Shown piece by piece: positions 26,751 to 34,314 of a stretch of DNA of 64,000 nucleotides; the first letter of the stretch is position 1, and each line of letters begins with the position of its first letter. This DNA is from DATBDE01 sp036270095 (GTDB lineage: Bacteria > Actinomycetota > Thermoleophilia > Solirubrobacterales > Solirubrobacteraceae). The notes below the pieces were generated by a model. That model searched no databases and was not told the DNA's origin. It saw only the letters and a program-made list of their open reading frames with translations. The stretch spans positions 50,166 through 114,165 of the forward strand of contig DATBDE010000034.1 in NCBI GenBank assembly GCA_036270095.1. The letters are read 5' to 3'. Position numbers and translations under genes: made by a program.

Positions 26751-27643
26751 AGCTCCAGCTCCAGGCCGTCGTACCCGACCTCGACGCCGGCACGCACGAC
26801 CGCCTCGCGTTCGGGCGAGTCCTCCAGGAGCACGGGGTTGGTGTTGTTGATGTGCACGAGGATCTTGCGCGGCCGCTTAAGCTCGGCGAGCGCCTCCAGG
26901 GTGCCACCTGCGCCCGAGAGCGGCACGTGCCCCATCTGCCCCGCCGTGCGCTCGGAGATGCCGAGATCGACGAGCTCGCGCTCGGTCCAGAACGTGCCGT
27001 CCACGAGCACGGCGTCGCTGGCCTCGAGTCGCTCCAGCACCGCGTCGCCGAGCCGTGCGAGCCCAGGGACGTAGGTCAGCACGCCGCCGGTGACACGGTC
27101 GCGGAAGGTCAGCCCGATCGCCTCGACGTCCACGCCGCTTCCGCCCAGGTAGCGTGGCGCGTCGCCACCGGCCGGGAACGACTCGACCTCGAGCGCAGAC
27201 CCCTCCAGGGCGAGCGAGCGATCGGGCTCGAGGGTGTGCCACTCGACGCCGCAGTAGTGCTCGAGCACGGACAGCACAGGGTACCCGTCGGCCAGGGCGC
27301 GGCGGACGGCCTCGCTGCCGTAGACCTGGAGGGCGGTCGACGACTCGCGCGCCAGCAGCAGTCCCGCGGTGTGGTCGATTTCCGCATCCGTCAGGAGGAT
27401 CCCAGCCATCGGAGCCGCGCGGACGTCGTGCGCCGGGTCGGGGCGCAGGCCTTCGAGCTGCTGGCGCAGGTCCGGCGAGGCGTTGGCCAGGTACCAGGGC
27501 CCGTCAGCGCCGCGGATCGCCAGCGACGACTGGGTTCGCGGCCGGGCGGACGTGCCCGTACGCGCCGCCTCGCACGTAGGGCAGCGGCAGTTCCACTGGG
27601 GGAACCCTCCCCCTGCGGCTGAACCGAGGACTCGCGCGCGCAT
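26747..27643 (-). CDS. pqqB: PQQ biosynthesis protein PqqB (metallo-beta-lactamase fold)
   Basis: A 298-residue protein of the metallo-beta-lactamase fold, reported to hydroxylate the Glu-Tyr dipeptide. The opening MRARVLGSAAGGGFPQWNCRC is diagnostic of PqqB; CRCPTC supplies the structural zinc site. LTDAEIDHTAGLLLARES holds the H/D metal motif in its PqqB form, and MGHVPLSGAGG lies further on. Start is ATG 27643. The gap of 82 bases after pqqA contains a hairpin; pqqC overlaps its end by four bases. Confidence 0.95.
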   Translation of the reverse strand: MRARVLGSAAGGGFPQWNCRCPTCEAARTGTSARPRTQSSLAIRGADGPWYLANASPDLRQQLEGLRPDPAHDVRAAPMAGILLTDAEIDHTAGLLLARESSTALQVYGSEAVRRALADGYPVLSVLEHYCGVEWHTLEPDRSLALEGSALEVESFPAGGDAPRYLGGSGVDVEAIGLTFRDRVTGGVLTYVPGLARLGDAVLERLEASDAVLVDGTFWTERELVDLGISERTAGQMGHVPLSGAGGTLEALAELKRPRKILVHINNTNPVLLEDSPEREAVVRAGVEVGYDGLELEL

Positions 27644-27690
27644 GTTCGGCCGACGTCGAGGTCTTGGTGAGCGCGCGCCGGCAGCGGTAA

Positions 27691-27711
27691 AGCGGCCCGC
27701 AAGGGGCCGCT
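27691..27711. terminator. Hairpin between pqqA and pqqB
   Basis: A perfect 8-base stem, AGCGGCCC (27691-27698) and GGGCCGCT (27704-27711), with loop GCAAG. It lies about 15 bases beyond the pqqA stop. There is no run of T on the minus-strand side, so it would be a partial terminator or an RNA stabiliser, consistent with the higher pqqA level needed for a precursor peptide. Confidence 0.55.
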
Positions 27712-27725
27712 ACCAGAGACTCTCT

Positions 27726-27800
27726 CTACCGGTGGTAGAAGTAGGAAGTGACTTCCGAGCAGAGCTCGACGAGCTCGAACTTAGGCTTGGTCCAGGTCAT
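27726..27800 (-). CDS. pqqA: PQQ precursor peptide PqqA
   Basis: A 24-residue peptide, MTWTKPKFELVELCSEVTSY followed by FYHR, too short for routine gene calling. It matches the PqqA consensus: M-T-W-x-K-P at the start and E-V-T-x-Y, with the cross-linked Glu16 and Tyr20 spaced i and i+4. A GGGAGG ribosome-binding sequence precedes the ATG at 27800. Transcription runs on into pqqBCDE. A TAGAGT -10 box (27845-27840) is a plausible promoter. Confidence 0.96.
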   Translation of the reverse strand: MTWTKPKFELVELCSEVTSYFYHR

Positions 27801-27839
27801 GGAACCTCCCTTTCTGGGCAGAAGACTTTCCGTTTCCGG

Positions 27840-27845
27840 ACTCTA
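27840..27845 (-). promoter_or_regulatory. Putative -10 box for pqqA
   Basis: TAGAGT on the minus strand, giving a leader of about 33 bases before the pqqA ATG. The same hexamer precedes lodA, efp and marR at plausible distances. No convincing -35 is seen. Confidence 0.35.
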
Positions 27846-27877
27846 GCAACGATCGATGCGGGGCAGTCGGCACGTCG

Positions 27878-28582
27878 CTACGGCGTCCAGATGCTCGTCG
27901 AGCTCACATCGCGCCTGGCCGACAGGGCGGCCAGAGCGGCGGGCCCGTAGTGGTCCGCATCACGCCGATCGGCCGTGTGCGTCGACGAGATCGTGGTCGC
28001 CTGCGGGCGGCCGCTGCTCGCGGCGGCGGCATCGTCGTCGCCGCCCGTGCCGGTGGCCACCAGGACTGCCATCGCAAGGAACGCGATCCCGGTCAACAGG
28101 TCGGTGCGGATGCGAGGGATGAAGCTCGCCGCTGCCCGCCCGATCTGATGGCCGGCCACCGACATCACGAACGTGATCACCCCGAACAGGATGGGCGCGA
28201 GCCAGGGGGAGTATCCGGCGAGGCCGAGGCTCGCGCCGGCGGTCACGTTGTCGATGCTCAGCGGCAGGGCCAGCCCGCGCGTCGCCCATTTCATGTCCGG
28301 GTCTGCGGGCTCGGGCCGCACCAGCGCCCGGATGACGACGAACAGCCCGTATGCAGCGAGCCCGACCGCGGCGATCATGTCGGCGGTGGAGGAGATGCGC
28401 TGGCTCAGGTAGTGCCCGAGGACGATCCCAACGGCCGGTGCGACGGCATCCCACAGGCCGAAAATCAAGGAGGTCTTGACCGACCGACGCCAGGTCGGCT
28501 TGAGCCCGCCCAAGGCGACCGAGACCCGGAAGTTGTCCAGGCTCAGGGTGAACCCGAGAGTGAGAAGCGCGATCACTGGCAC
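27878..28582 (-). CDS. MntP-family metal exporter
   Basis: A 234-residue membrane protein with about six transmembrane helices. The two conserved acidic membrane motifs of MntP/DUF204 are present: LSLDNF near the start and LPLSIDNVTAG in the second half. MntP proteins export manganese. Here the gene lies between xoxF and pqqA on the same strand, so a link to metal supply for the PQQ enzyme, possibly lanthanide or calcium balance, is an inference. The final 45 residues form a polar tail after the last helix (GTGGDDDAAAASSGRPQ...). Confidence 0.82.
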   Translation of the reverse strand: MPVIALLTLGFTLSLDNFRVSVALGGLKPTWRRSVKTSLIFGLWDAVAPAVGIVLGHYLSQRISSTADMIAAVGLAAYGLFVVIRALVRPEPADPDMKWATRGLALPLSIDNVTAGASLGLAGYSPWLAPILFGVITFVMSVAGHQIGRAAASFIPRIRTDLLTGIAFLAMAVLVATGTGGDDDAAAASSGRPQATTISSTHTADRRDADHYGPAALAALSARRDVSSTSIWTP

Positions 28583-28597
28583 CCATGCGGGGAGTGA

Positions 28598-28623
28598 GGG
28601 CCGACTGCCCGGGCAGTCGGCCC
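28598..28623. terminator. Perfect 26-base palindrome after xoxF
   Basis: GGGCCGACTGCCC and its exact complement abut (28598-28610 and 28611-28623), flanked by GTGAG and CTCAC that can extend the stem. It lies 27 bases after the xoxF stop and 16 bases before the MntP start. It probably ends or attenuates the xoxF transcript; no T run follows. A protein-binding palindrome is the alternative. Confidence 0.55.
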
Positions 28624-28649
28624 TTCCTCACCCTTCTTCTCGGTTTTCG

Positions 28650-30338
28650 TCAGTCCGGCAGCGCGAACGCGAACAGCGCGCTTCCGTGGGAGGACCCCAG
28701 CATCTTGGGCAGGAACCCCTCGGCCCAACCGCCCCAGCCTGCCGGCGCCACGACGTACTGCTTCCCATCGACGCTGTAGCTCGACGGGCTGCTGTGGTGG
28801 CCGCTGCCGCACTGGAAGTGCCACAGCAGGTCCCCGCTGCTGTCGTCGTAGGCGTTGAACTCTCCGGTCGGCTCCCCGCCGAAGACGAGGCCGCCGCCCG
28901 TGGCCAGCAACGACGAGCACATGCAGATGTCATTGGTCCAGCGCCAGCGCTCCTGACCGGTGCGCGGATCGTAGGCGCTCACGTAGCCGGCCTGGTCGTC
29001 GCCGTCAACAGCAACGCCGGCGCCCCAGTACGGGATGCTCTCCTTGAACTCCCTGCGCCGCCGCGTGGCCGTCGCGCCGACGTCCTGCACCGGAACATAG
29101 AGGAGCTCGGTCTTCGGGCTGTAGCACGCGTGCGTCCATTCCTTGGCGCCGGCCGGACCGGGCCAGAAGTGGACCGGGTCGCCCTCCTTGTCGGGGTAGA
29201 CCTTCGCCGTCACGTTGCCCATCTCGTCGACCTCACCCCAGTCGATGCGGTCAACGAACGGCGCCACGCGGACCGCGGACATGTCGGTGCGATCCAGGAT
29301 GTACATGAACCCGTTCTTGTCGAAGTGGGCGGCCAGCTTCTGCCCATCGAGGTCGAACAGGATGTGCTCCATGACGCTGTCGTAGTCCCACAGGTCGTGC
29401 GGGGTGTACTGGAAGTGCGACTTGATCTCGCCGGTGTCGGCGTCGACTGCGACGCCGGCGTCGGTGAAGAGGTTGTCGCCTTCGCGCACGCCTCCGTCGA
29501 AGTCGGGACACGGGTTGCCGGTCCCGTAATAGAGGAGGTTCAGCCCGGGGTCGTAGGTGGGCGTGATCCAGCAGTTCGCCCCACCCCGCTGCCAGGCCTC
29601 GCCTTCGGCGGGCCAGGTCTCGGAGCCGGGCTCGCCCGGCTTCGGGATCATGTAGCAGCGCCACACGTGCTCGCCGGTCTCGCGCTTGAACGCGTCGGTG
29701 TGGCCACGCACGCCGAACTCACCGCCCGAGCTCCCGACGATCACCATGTCCTTGACGACCAGGGGAGCGACGGTGGCGCTCTCGCCGGCGCGCACATCGC
29801 CGTAGGGCTTGTCCCAGACCTTCTTGCCGGTCTCGGCGTCCAGCGCGATGATGTGCGCGTTCAGGGTGGTCATGAAGACCAGCCCCTCGGCTACGGCGAC
29901 CCCGCGGTTGACGTTGCCGCAGCACAGCGACACGTCGAACGGCGAAGCGTGCTTGTAGCGCCACAGCTCGCTCCCGGTCTGGGCGTCGAGAGCAAAGAGC
30001 ATGCCGTCCCAGGCCGAGACGAACATGATCCCGTCGACGACGATCGGGGAGGCCTCCCACGCATACGTCGATGCGCCCGAATGCAGGCCCATCGAGCCGA
30101 CCTGGTACACCCACTCCGGCTTGAGCTTGTCGACGTTGCTCGCGTTGATCTGGTCCAGCGGGCTGTAGCGCTGCCCGTCGTAGGCGCCGTAGTAGGTCAG
30201 CCAGTTCTGGGGTTCGTCGCGAGCGTTGAGAAGCCGGTCGTAGGTGACGCCCTTGGTGACGGGCGGCGCGCTGCCAGCGTCGGCGCTCAGGTCTTGGTAG
30301 GGGATCGCAGTTCCTGCGTCTACGTACTCGTTTGCCAT
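28650..30338 (-). CDS. xoxF: Lanthanide-type PQQ methanol dehydrogenase XoxF
   Basis: A 562-residue eight-bladed PQQ propeller oxidising methanol (and possibly formaldehyde). Visible are the vicinal disulfide Cys139-Cys140 (SLCCGNV), metal ligands Glu186 (AGESATVAP) and Asn275 (GTGNP), catalytic Asp318 and, two residues later, Asp320 (LWDYDSV). This D-x-D is the signature of lanthanide-dependent enzymes; calcium MxaF has a small residue at the second position. The start (ATG 30338, behind GAAAGGAG) gives MANEYVDAGTAIPY with no signal peptide, odd for a normally periplasmic enzyme. It lies 36 bases after the cupredoxin gene, in one operon. Confidence 0.93.
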   Translation of the reverse strand: MANEYVDAGTAIPYQDLSADAGSAPPVTKGVTYDRLLNARDEPQNWLTYYGAYDGQRYSPLDQINASNVDKLKPEWVYQVGSMGLHSGASTYAWEASPIVVDGIMFVSAWDGMLFALDAQTGSELWRYKHASPFDVSLCCGNVNRGVAVAEGLVFMTTLNAHIIALDAETGKKVWDKPYGDVRAGESATVAPLVVKDMVIVGSSGGEFGVRGHTDAFKRETGEHVWRCYMIPKPGEPGSETWPAEGEAWQRGGANCWITPTYDPGLNLLYYGTGNPCPDFDGGVREGDNLFTDAGVAVDADTGEIKSHFQYTPHDLWDYDSVMEHILFDLDGQKLAAHFDKNGFMYILDRTDMSAVRVAPFVDRIDWGEVDEMGNVTAKVYPDKEGDPVHFWPGPAGAKEWTHACYSPKTELLYVPVQDVGATATRRRREFKESIPYWGAGVAVDGDDQAGYVSAYDPRTGQERWRWTNDICMCSSLLATGGGLVFGGEPTGEFNAYDDSSGDLLWHFQCGSGHHSSPSSYSVDGKQYVVAPAGWGGWAEGFLPKMLGSSHGSALFAFALPD

Positions 30339-30374
30339 CGAGTACTCCTTTCGACGGTGCGCTTGGCGGTCGTT

Positions 30375-30815
30375 CTAAACGTCGGGCTGCGGCTGGGGCG
30401 GGCGGTCGAGCTTCGCCTCGTCCGGCACGGTGCCGCCGACGACGATCGCCCCCGTCAGGCCCCGGCCCTCGTCGTTGCCCGTTGTGGACCCGTACCAGTA
30501 GTAGCCCGGTCCGTCGAGCTCGAGGGTGGCCGTGCCCTTCGAATGGTTCACCAGCCAGATGAACTGGGTGTCCCCGTTGCTCGGCAGGACGGCGCAGTGG
30601 GTGTTCTTGTCGTCGTTGATGAGCGTGAGCTCGAGGATGCCCCCGTGAGGCATGACCAGGACCCCCGGCTCGTAGACGAGCTGGTCCTCCGGGATCCGGA
30701 TCGTGGCGGTCATCTTCCCGCCGGATCCCTCCTCAGCCTCCCCCACGGTCGTCCGCCCGAGTATGCGACCGAGCGTCACACCGTTTTGCTTGTCCAAGCC
30801 CGGAACATCGGCCAC
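30375..30815 (-). CDS. PQQ-associated cupredoxin-like protein
   Basis: A 146-residue protein with a cupredoxin-like beta fold: VLVMPHGGILELTLINDDKN, LVNHSKGTATLEL, then GPGYYWYGSTTG and GLTGAIVVGG. In copper proteins the GYYWY region carries Cys-x-x-x-x-His; here it has Gly and Asn, so a type-1 copper site is unlikely. It resembles the mycobacterial MSMEG_3727 PQQ-associated family. The GTG start at 30815 follows AAAGGGG. It sits 36 bases upstream of xoxF and could be its electron or assembly partner. No signal peptide is visible. Confidence 0.7.
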   Translation of the reverse strand: MADVPGLDKQNGVTLGRILGRTTVGEAEEGSGGKMTATIRIPEDQLVYEPGVLVMPHGGILELTLINDDKNTHCAVLPSNGDTQFIWLVNHSKGTATLELDGPGYYWYGSTTGNDEGRGLTGAIVVGGTVPDEAKLDRPPQPQPDV

Positions 30816-30882
30816 GCGAATCCCCTTTCGGCAGGACTTTCAGGCGTCACGGACATCGCTAGCTCCGCGTTGTTTGACGTTA

Positions 30883-32259
30883 CTACTTCCCGCGCCGGCC
30901 TGTCGTCAGCCTGACGCGCTCCCGGCGGGGCTCCTCGAACGTCAGATAGCCCCAGTCGAGCGGCGCTTCCTGGCGGTAGTTCTTGTTCAGGGCGCGCGCG
31001 ATGCTCGCCTTCATCAGCTCCTTGCCCAGGTAGAACGCGTGCGTGGGCTCATCGACCCCGAGCTGGTCGAAGATCTCGTTGAAGTCCGTCCCCTTGACGA
31101 ACAGCTCGGCGTTGAAGACGTAGATCCACTCGCTGTCGGCGAAGATGCGGAAGTTCGGGTCGGTGACCTGCGCGTGCAGCTCGCGCAGCTCCGCTTCCTC
31201 ATAGGGGCGGAGGTCCTCGTCCTTGACCGTGAGCAGCCGCCCGTCGACGTGCTTCGGCGGCGTGCCCTGCTCCTGCGCGAAGTGCATGAGCTGCGCGGCC
31301 AGGACGGCCTCCTGGACGGCGCCTTGCGCCCAGTTGATGACCTCGGTGGTGAGCACGTTGCGGATGCCCAGCTCCTGGCAGAACCCGATGAGCACCGCCG
31401 TCACCCCCGTGCTGTCGGCCTCGGTCAGCTCGGTGAGGTTGCCGACGCCCATGAGCATCTCCACCTCGGGGTGGCGCCGGCGCACCTCGAGGTAGCGCCC
31501 CAGGCTCGCCGCGAAGCCGGTGCCGATCGGCTCGATGATGGGGTCGACGAGATAGGGCTTGCCGAGCCGGTCGAGGTGGGCGATCGTCTCCTCGAGGCTG
31601 TCGAGGTCTTCCGGCGTGTCGGGGATCAGCACCGGCGTGGCGCGCAGGCGCTCCGCGAGGTCGCGATTGGACCCGTTGAGGCTGAGCACGTAGTCGACGC
31701 CCGCCTCGTCGGCCATGCAAATCTCCTCGGCGTCCATCGTGTCAATGCTGAGGGCGAAGCCGCGTTCGCGCAGCTCGGCGATGATCGCGGGGCCCGCGTC
31801 GAGCCAGCGGCGATCGAGCGACAGGCCCAGGTCGATGACGTCGGCGCCGGCGTCACGGTAGGAGCCGGCCAGCTCGATGATGCGGTCACGGCTCAGCCGC
31901 GGGACGTTGTTGATCTCCGCGAACACGCGGACGTCGCGCGGGCCATAGCTGGCACGGGCGTCGGCCTGCCCGAACCAGCTCGGCAGCTGCTTGAGGTCGG
32001 CGGGGCCCTTCTCGACGGGAATCCCGAACCGCTCGGCCAGCACATCGGTCTCGCCCTGGCAAAGGCCGGGGATCATGATCCTCGTGGCCGCCTCGGGGAC
32101 CTCGAGGCGGCGCGCGATCCACTCGGTCGTCATCAGCGCGGCGACCGTGATCTTCATGACCGCGACGTCGTAGCCGAACGGCAGCTCGGTCCGGCCCAGC
32201 GTGGCCTGCAGGGCCGGCGCGGCCAGCTTGCCGGTCACGAACAGGAAGCGCTCGGCCAT
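30883..32259 (-). CDS. DHPS-related protein of H4MPT biosynthesis (DUF6513)
   Basis: A 458-residue protein: an N-terminal domain (MAERFLFVTGKLAAPALQ...) followed by a pterin-binding TIM barrel (FAEINNVPRLSRDRI, DAGADVIDLG, LSIDTMD, MGVGNLTELT) related to dihydropteroate synthase. The family is restricted to methanogens and H4MPT-using methylotrophs and is thought to act in tetrahydromethanopterin synthesis, perhaps joining the pterin to the arylamine. It lies between PCD and the cupredoxin gene with gaps of 28 and 67 bases, on the same strand as xoxF. Confidence 0.85.
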   Translation of the reverse strand: MAERFLFVTGKLAAPALQATLGRTELPFGYDVAVMKITVAALMTTEWIARRLEVPEAATRIMIPGLCQGETDVLAERFGIPVEKGPADLKQLPSWFGQADARASYGPRDVRVFAEINNVPRLSRDRIIELAGSYRDAGADVIDLGLSLDRRWLDAGPAIIAELRERGFALSIDTMDAEEICMADEAGVDYVLSLNGSNRDLAERLRATPVLIPDTPEDLDSLEETIAHLDRLGKPYLVDPIIEPIGTGFAASLGRYLEVRRRHPEVEMLMGVGNLTELTEADSTGVTAVLIGFCQELGIRNVLTTEVINWAQGAVQEAVLAAQLMHFAQEQGTPPKHVDGRLLTVKDEDLRPYEEAELRELHAQVTDPNFRIFADSEWIYVFNAELFVKGTDFNEIFDQLGVDEPTHAFYLGKELMKASIARALNKNYRQEAPLDWGYLTFEEPRRERVRLTTGRRGK

Positions 32260-32287
32260 GCGCGTGTCGGGGCGCGGGCGCTGTCCG

Positions 32288-32650
32288 CTAGGTCTTGCTG
32301 ATGACGAACTTGTTCGGCGTGCCCTCGAGCGCGCTGTCGGGGTCCGGCCGCCACAGCACGGTGTCCTCGATCTTACGCGCGAGCGCGAAGTCCTTGTCGG
32401 TGATCCCGCCGGCCGCGTGATTCTTGAGCTTGACCCAGAGCTTGCCCCAGGTCACCGACAGGTCGGCGTGGTGGTACGCCGCCTCGCAGATGAAGCCGAC
32501 GGCGTTGACGACCATGAGCGTCGTGGGCCAGCCGTCGGTGTTGTACTTGCGCCGTAGCCAGCCGTCCTCGAGGTACCAGCCGTCGAGGCCGTGCTCCTTG
32601 ATCTTCGCCTCCACCTCGTCGTCGGTGTACGTCTTGTCCTTCACGGCCAT
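32288..32650 (-). CDS. Pterin-4a-carbinolamine dehydratase-like protein
   Basis: A 120-residue PCD/DCoH protein. The active-site segment EAAYHHADLSVTWGKLWVKL followed by NHAAGGITDKDFALA is well conserved, including the His-His and the W-x-x-V strand. PCD dehydrates 4a-hydroxytetrahydropterins. No aromatic amino-acid hydroxylase is nearby; its place in the H4MPT operon suggests it acts on, or protects, a pterin made here. It starts at ATG 32650, 22 bases after the SDR stop. Confidence 0.88.
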   Translation of the reverse strand: MAVKDKTYTDDEVEAKIKEHGLDGWYLEDGWLRRKYNTDGWPTTLMVVNAVGFICEAAYHHADLSVTWGKLWVKLKNHAAGGITDKDFALARKIEDTVLWRPDPDSALEGTPNKFVISKT

Positions 32651-32672
32651 GCGATCGCCTCCTTGAAAGGCA

Positions 32673-33443
32673 CTACATCACAACCCCGCCGTTGGTGTTG
32701 ATGGCCTGCCCGGTGATGAATGCCGACCCCGGTGACGCGAGCCACAGCGCCGTCGCGGCGACATCCTCGGGCTGGCCCCAGCGCCCGAGTGGCGTGGAGC
32801 GCGCGACCGAGCGGTGGAAGTCCGGATCAGCCTCGCGCGCGAACCTGGTCTCGATCCAGCCGGGGCAGAGCACGTTGACACGGACCCGGGGCGCCAGGCC
32901 GCGCGCCAGGCTCTTGCTGTAGGCGAGCACGCCGCCCTTGACGGCGCTGAACAGCTCCGGGTTCTCGCCCGCCATGCCGACGGTGACGTGGTCCCAGCTC
33001 ATGTTGAGGATGGTCCCACCGCCCGGCTGCTCGCGCATCGCGGCCCCGGCGGCATACGAGCACGCGATGGTCCCCTTGAGGTCGACCGCGAGCAGCAGGT
33101 CGAGCTTGCGCTCCCAGTCCCAGTCGGCCGCCTCGCCGGTGAGCACGTCGGCGCCGGCGTTGTTGACCCACATGTCGAGCCCGCCGAGCCGCTCGCGCGC
33201 CTCCTCCACCAGCGCCTCACAGCCGGCTCTGACGCCGAGGTCGGCCTGGGCGACCACTGCCCGGCCACCGCTCGCTCTGATCCGCTCGGCGACCGCCGCG
33301 GCCCCTCCCGCGCTCTCGCGGTGCGCCACGAGGACGGACGCCCCGGCTCCACCGAAGGCCTCGGCGATGGCAGCGCCGATGCCGCTGCTCGCGCCGGTGA
33401 CCGCCGCCCGCATCCCGTCCAGCGTTCGATCGAATGCCGCCAA
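32673..33443 (-). CDS. Short-chain dehydrogenase with altered catalytic residues
   Basis: A 256-residue Rossmann-fold protein. The cofactor motif TGASSGIG and NNAG are intact, but the catalytic region reads NMSWDH...ELFSAVKGG: the Tyr of Y-x-x-x-K is Phe and the usual Ser position is not clear. This is unlike a standard SDR but recalls pteridine reductases, in which the Ser is replaced. It opens the operon SDR-PCD-DUF6513-cupredoxin-xoxF. A candidate role is dihydropterin reduction. The start is ATG 33443, adjacent to the divergent CitG-like gene. Confidence 0.75.
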   Translation of the reverse strand: MAAFDRTLDGMRAAVTGASSGIGAAIAEAFGGAGASVLVAHRESAGGAAAVAERIRASGGRAVVAQADLGVRAGCEALVEEARERLGGLDMWVNNAGADVLTGEAADWDWERKLDLLLAVDLKGTIACSYAAGAAMREQPGGGTILNMSWDHVTVGMAGENPELFSAVKGGVLAYSKSLARGLAPRVRVNVLCPGWIETRFAREADPDFHRSVARSTPLGRWGQPEDVAATALWLASPGSAFITGQAINTNGGVVM

Positions 33444-33457
33444 GGGCCGACTATACG

Positions 33458-34309
33458 ATGCGGCGAATGCCGCGCCGCCCCGAGACGGTCGCCGGCGCCG
33501 CGCAGTTCGCGTGCGTGCTGGAGGTGAGCGCCGAGAAGCCGGGCAACATCACTCCGAGCCACGACTTCGAGGACGCGTCGTTCGAGGACATGCTGCGCAG
33601 CGCCATCGCGCTCGGCCCTGAGCTTCGCCGTGCGGGCGAGCGGAGCGTCGGTGAGACGGTGCTGGCGGCTGTGCGCGCGTCGCGGGAGGTCGCCGGCGCC
33701 AACACCAACCTCGGGATCGCGCTCCTGGTCGCGCCCCTCGCGCGGGCCGCGTTGACCGGTGGGCCCCTCCGCGAGCGCCTTGGCGTCGTGCTGGGCGCGC
33801 TCACGGTCGACGACGCGCGGGCCGCGTACGCGGCGATCCGCCTGGCCGGCGCCGGGGGCCTGGACGAGCCTGTCGAGCACGACGTGCGCGACGAGCCTCG
33901 CGTGACGCTGCGCGAGGCGATGGCGGCGGCTGCGCAGCGCGACACGATCGCGGCCGAGTACGTCTCCGAGCACGCCGTGACGTTCGAGGTCGGGCTGCCC
34001 GCGCTCAGCGGCGCGCTGAACGACGGATTGCCTCCGCGCGACGCCGTCGTCGAGCTGGCGTTGCGCTTGCTCGCCGCCGTGCCCGACACGCTGATCGCCC
34101 GCAAGCGGGGCCCCGACGCGGCCGCGCGCGTCAGCGAAGGCGCCCGCGAGGTGCTCGCTGCCGGCGGCGTCCGGACGGCTGCGGGTCGGACGGCCTTGGC
34201 CGCGTTCGACGCCTCGTTGCGCCGGGTCGGGCACTCGCTCAACCCGGGGACCACGGCGGATCTCGTCACCGCGGTCCTCTTCGTCGCGCTGTTGGAGGGC
34301 GTGCTCTGA
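33458..34309 (+). CDS. CitG-like (triphosphoribosyl-dephospho-CoA synthase family) protein
   Basis: A 283-residue all-helical protein of the CitG family. CVLEVSAEKPGNITPSHDF holds the conserved K-PGN motif, and VAGANTNLGIALLVAPL the second. True CitG makes the citrate lyase cofactor; this subgroup occurs in H4MPT gene clusters of methylotrophs and methanogens, so it probably attaches a phosphoribosyl-type group in H4MPT or methanofuran synthesis. The exact start is uncertain (ATG 33458 or 33467), because the SDR gene begins only 15 bases away in the other direction. Confidence 0.75.
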   Translation: MRRMPRRPETVAGAAQFACVLEVSAEKPGNITPSHDFEDASFEDMLRSAIALGPELRRAGERSVGETVLAAVRASREVAGANTNLGIALLVAPLARAALTGGPLRERLGVVLGALTVDDARAAYAAIRLAGAGGLDEPVEHDVRDEPRVTLREAMAAAAQRDTIAAEYVSEHAVTFEVGLPALSGALNDGLPPRDAVVELALRLLAAVPDTLIARKRGPDAAARVSEGAREVLAAGGVRTAAGRTALAAFDASLRRVGHSLNPGTTADLVTAVLFVALLEGVL

Positions 34310-34314
34310 GCTCG

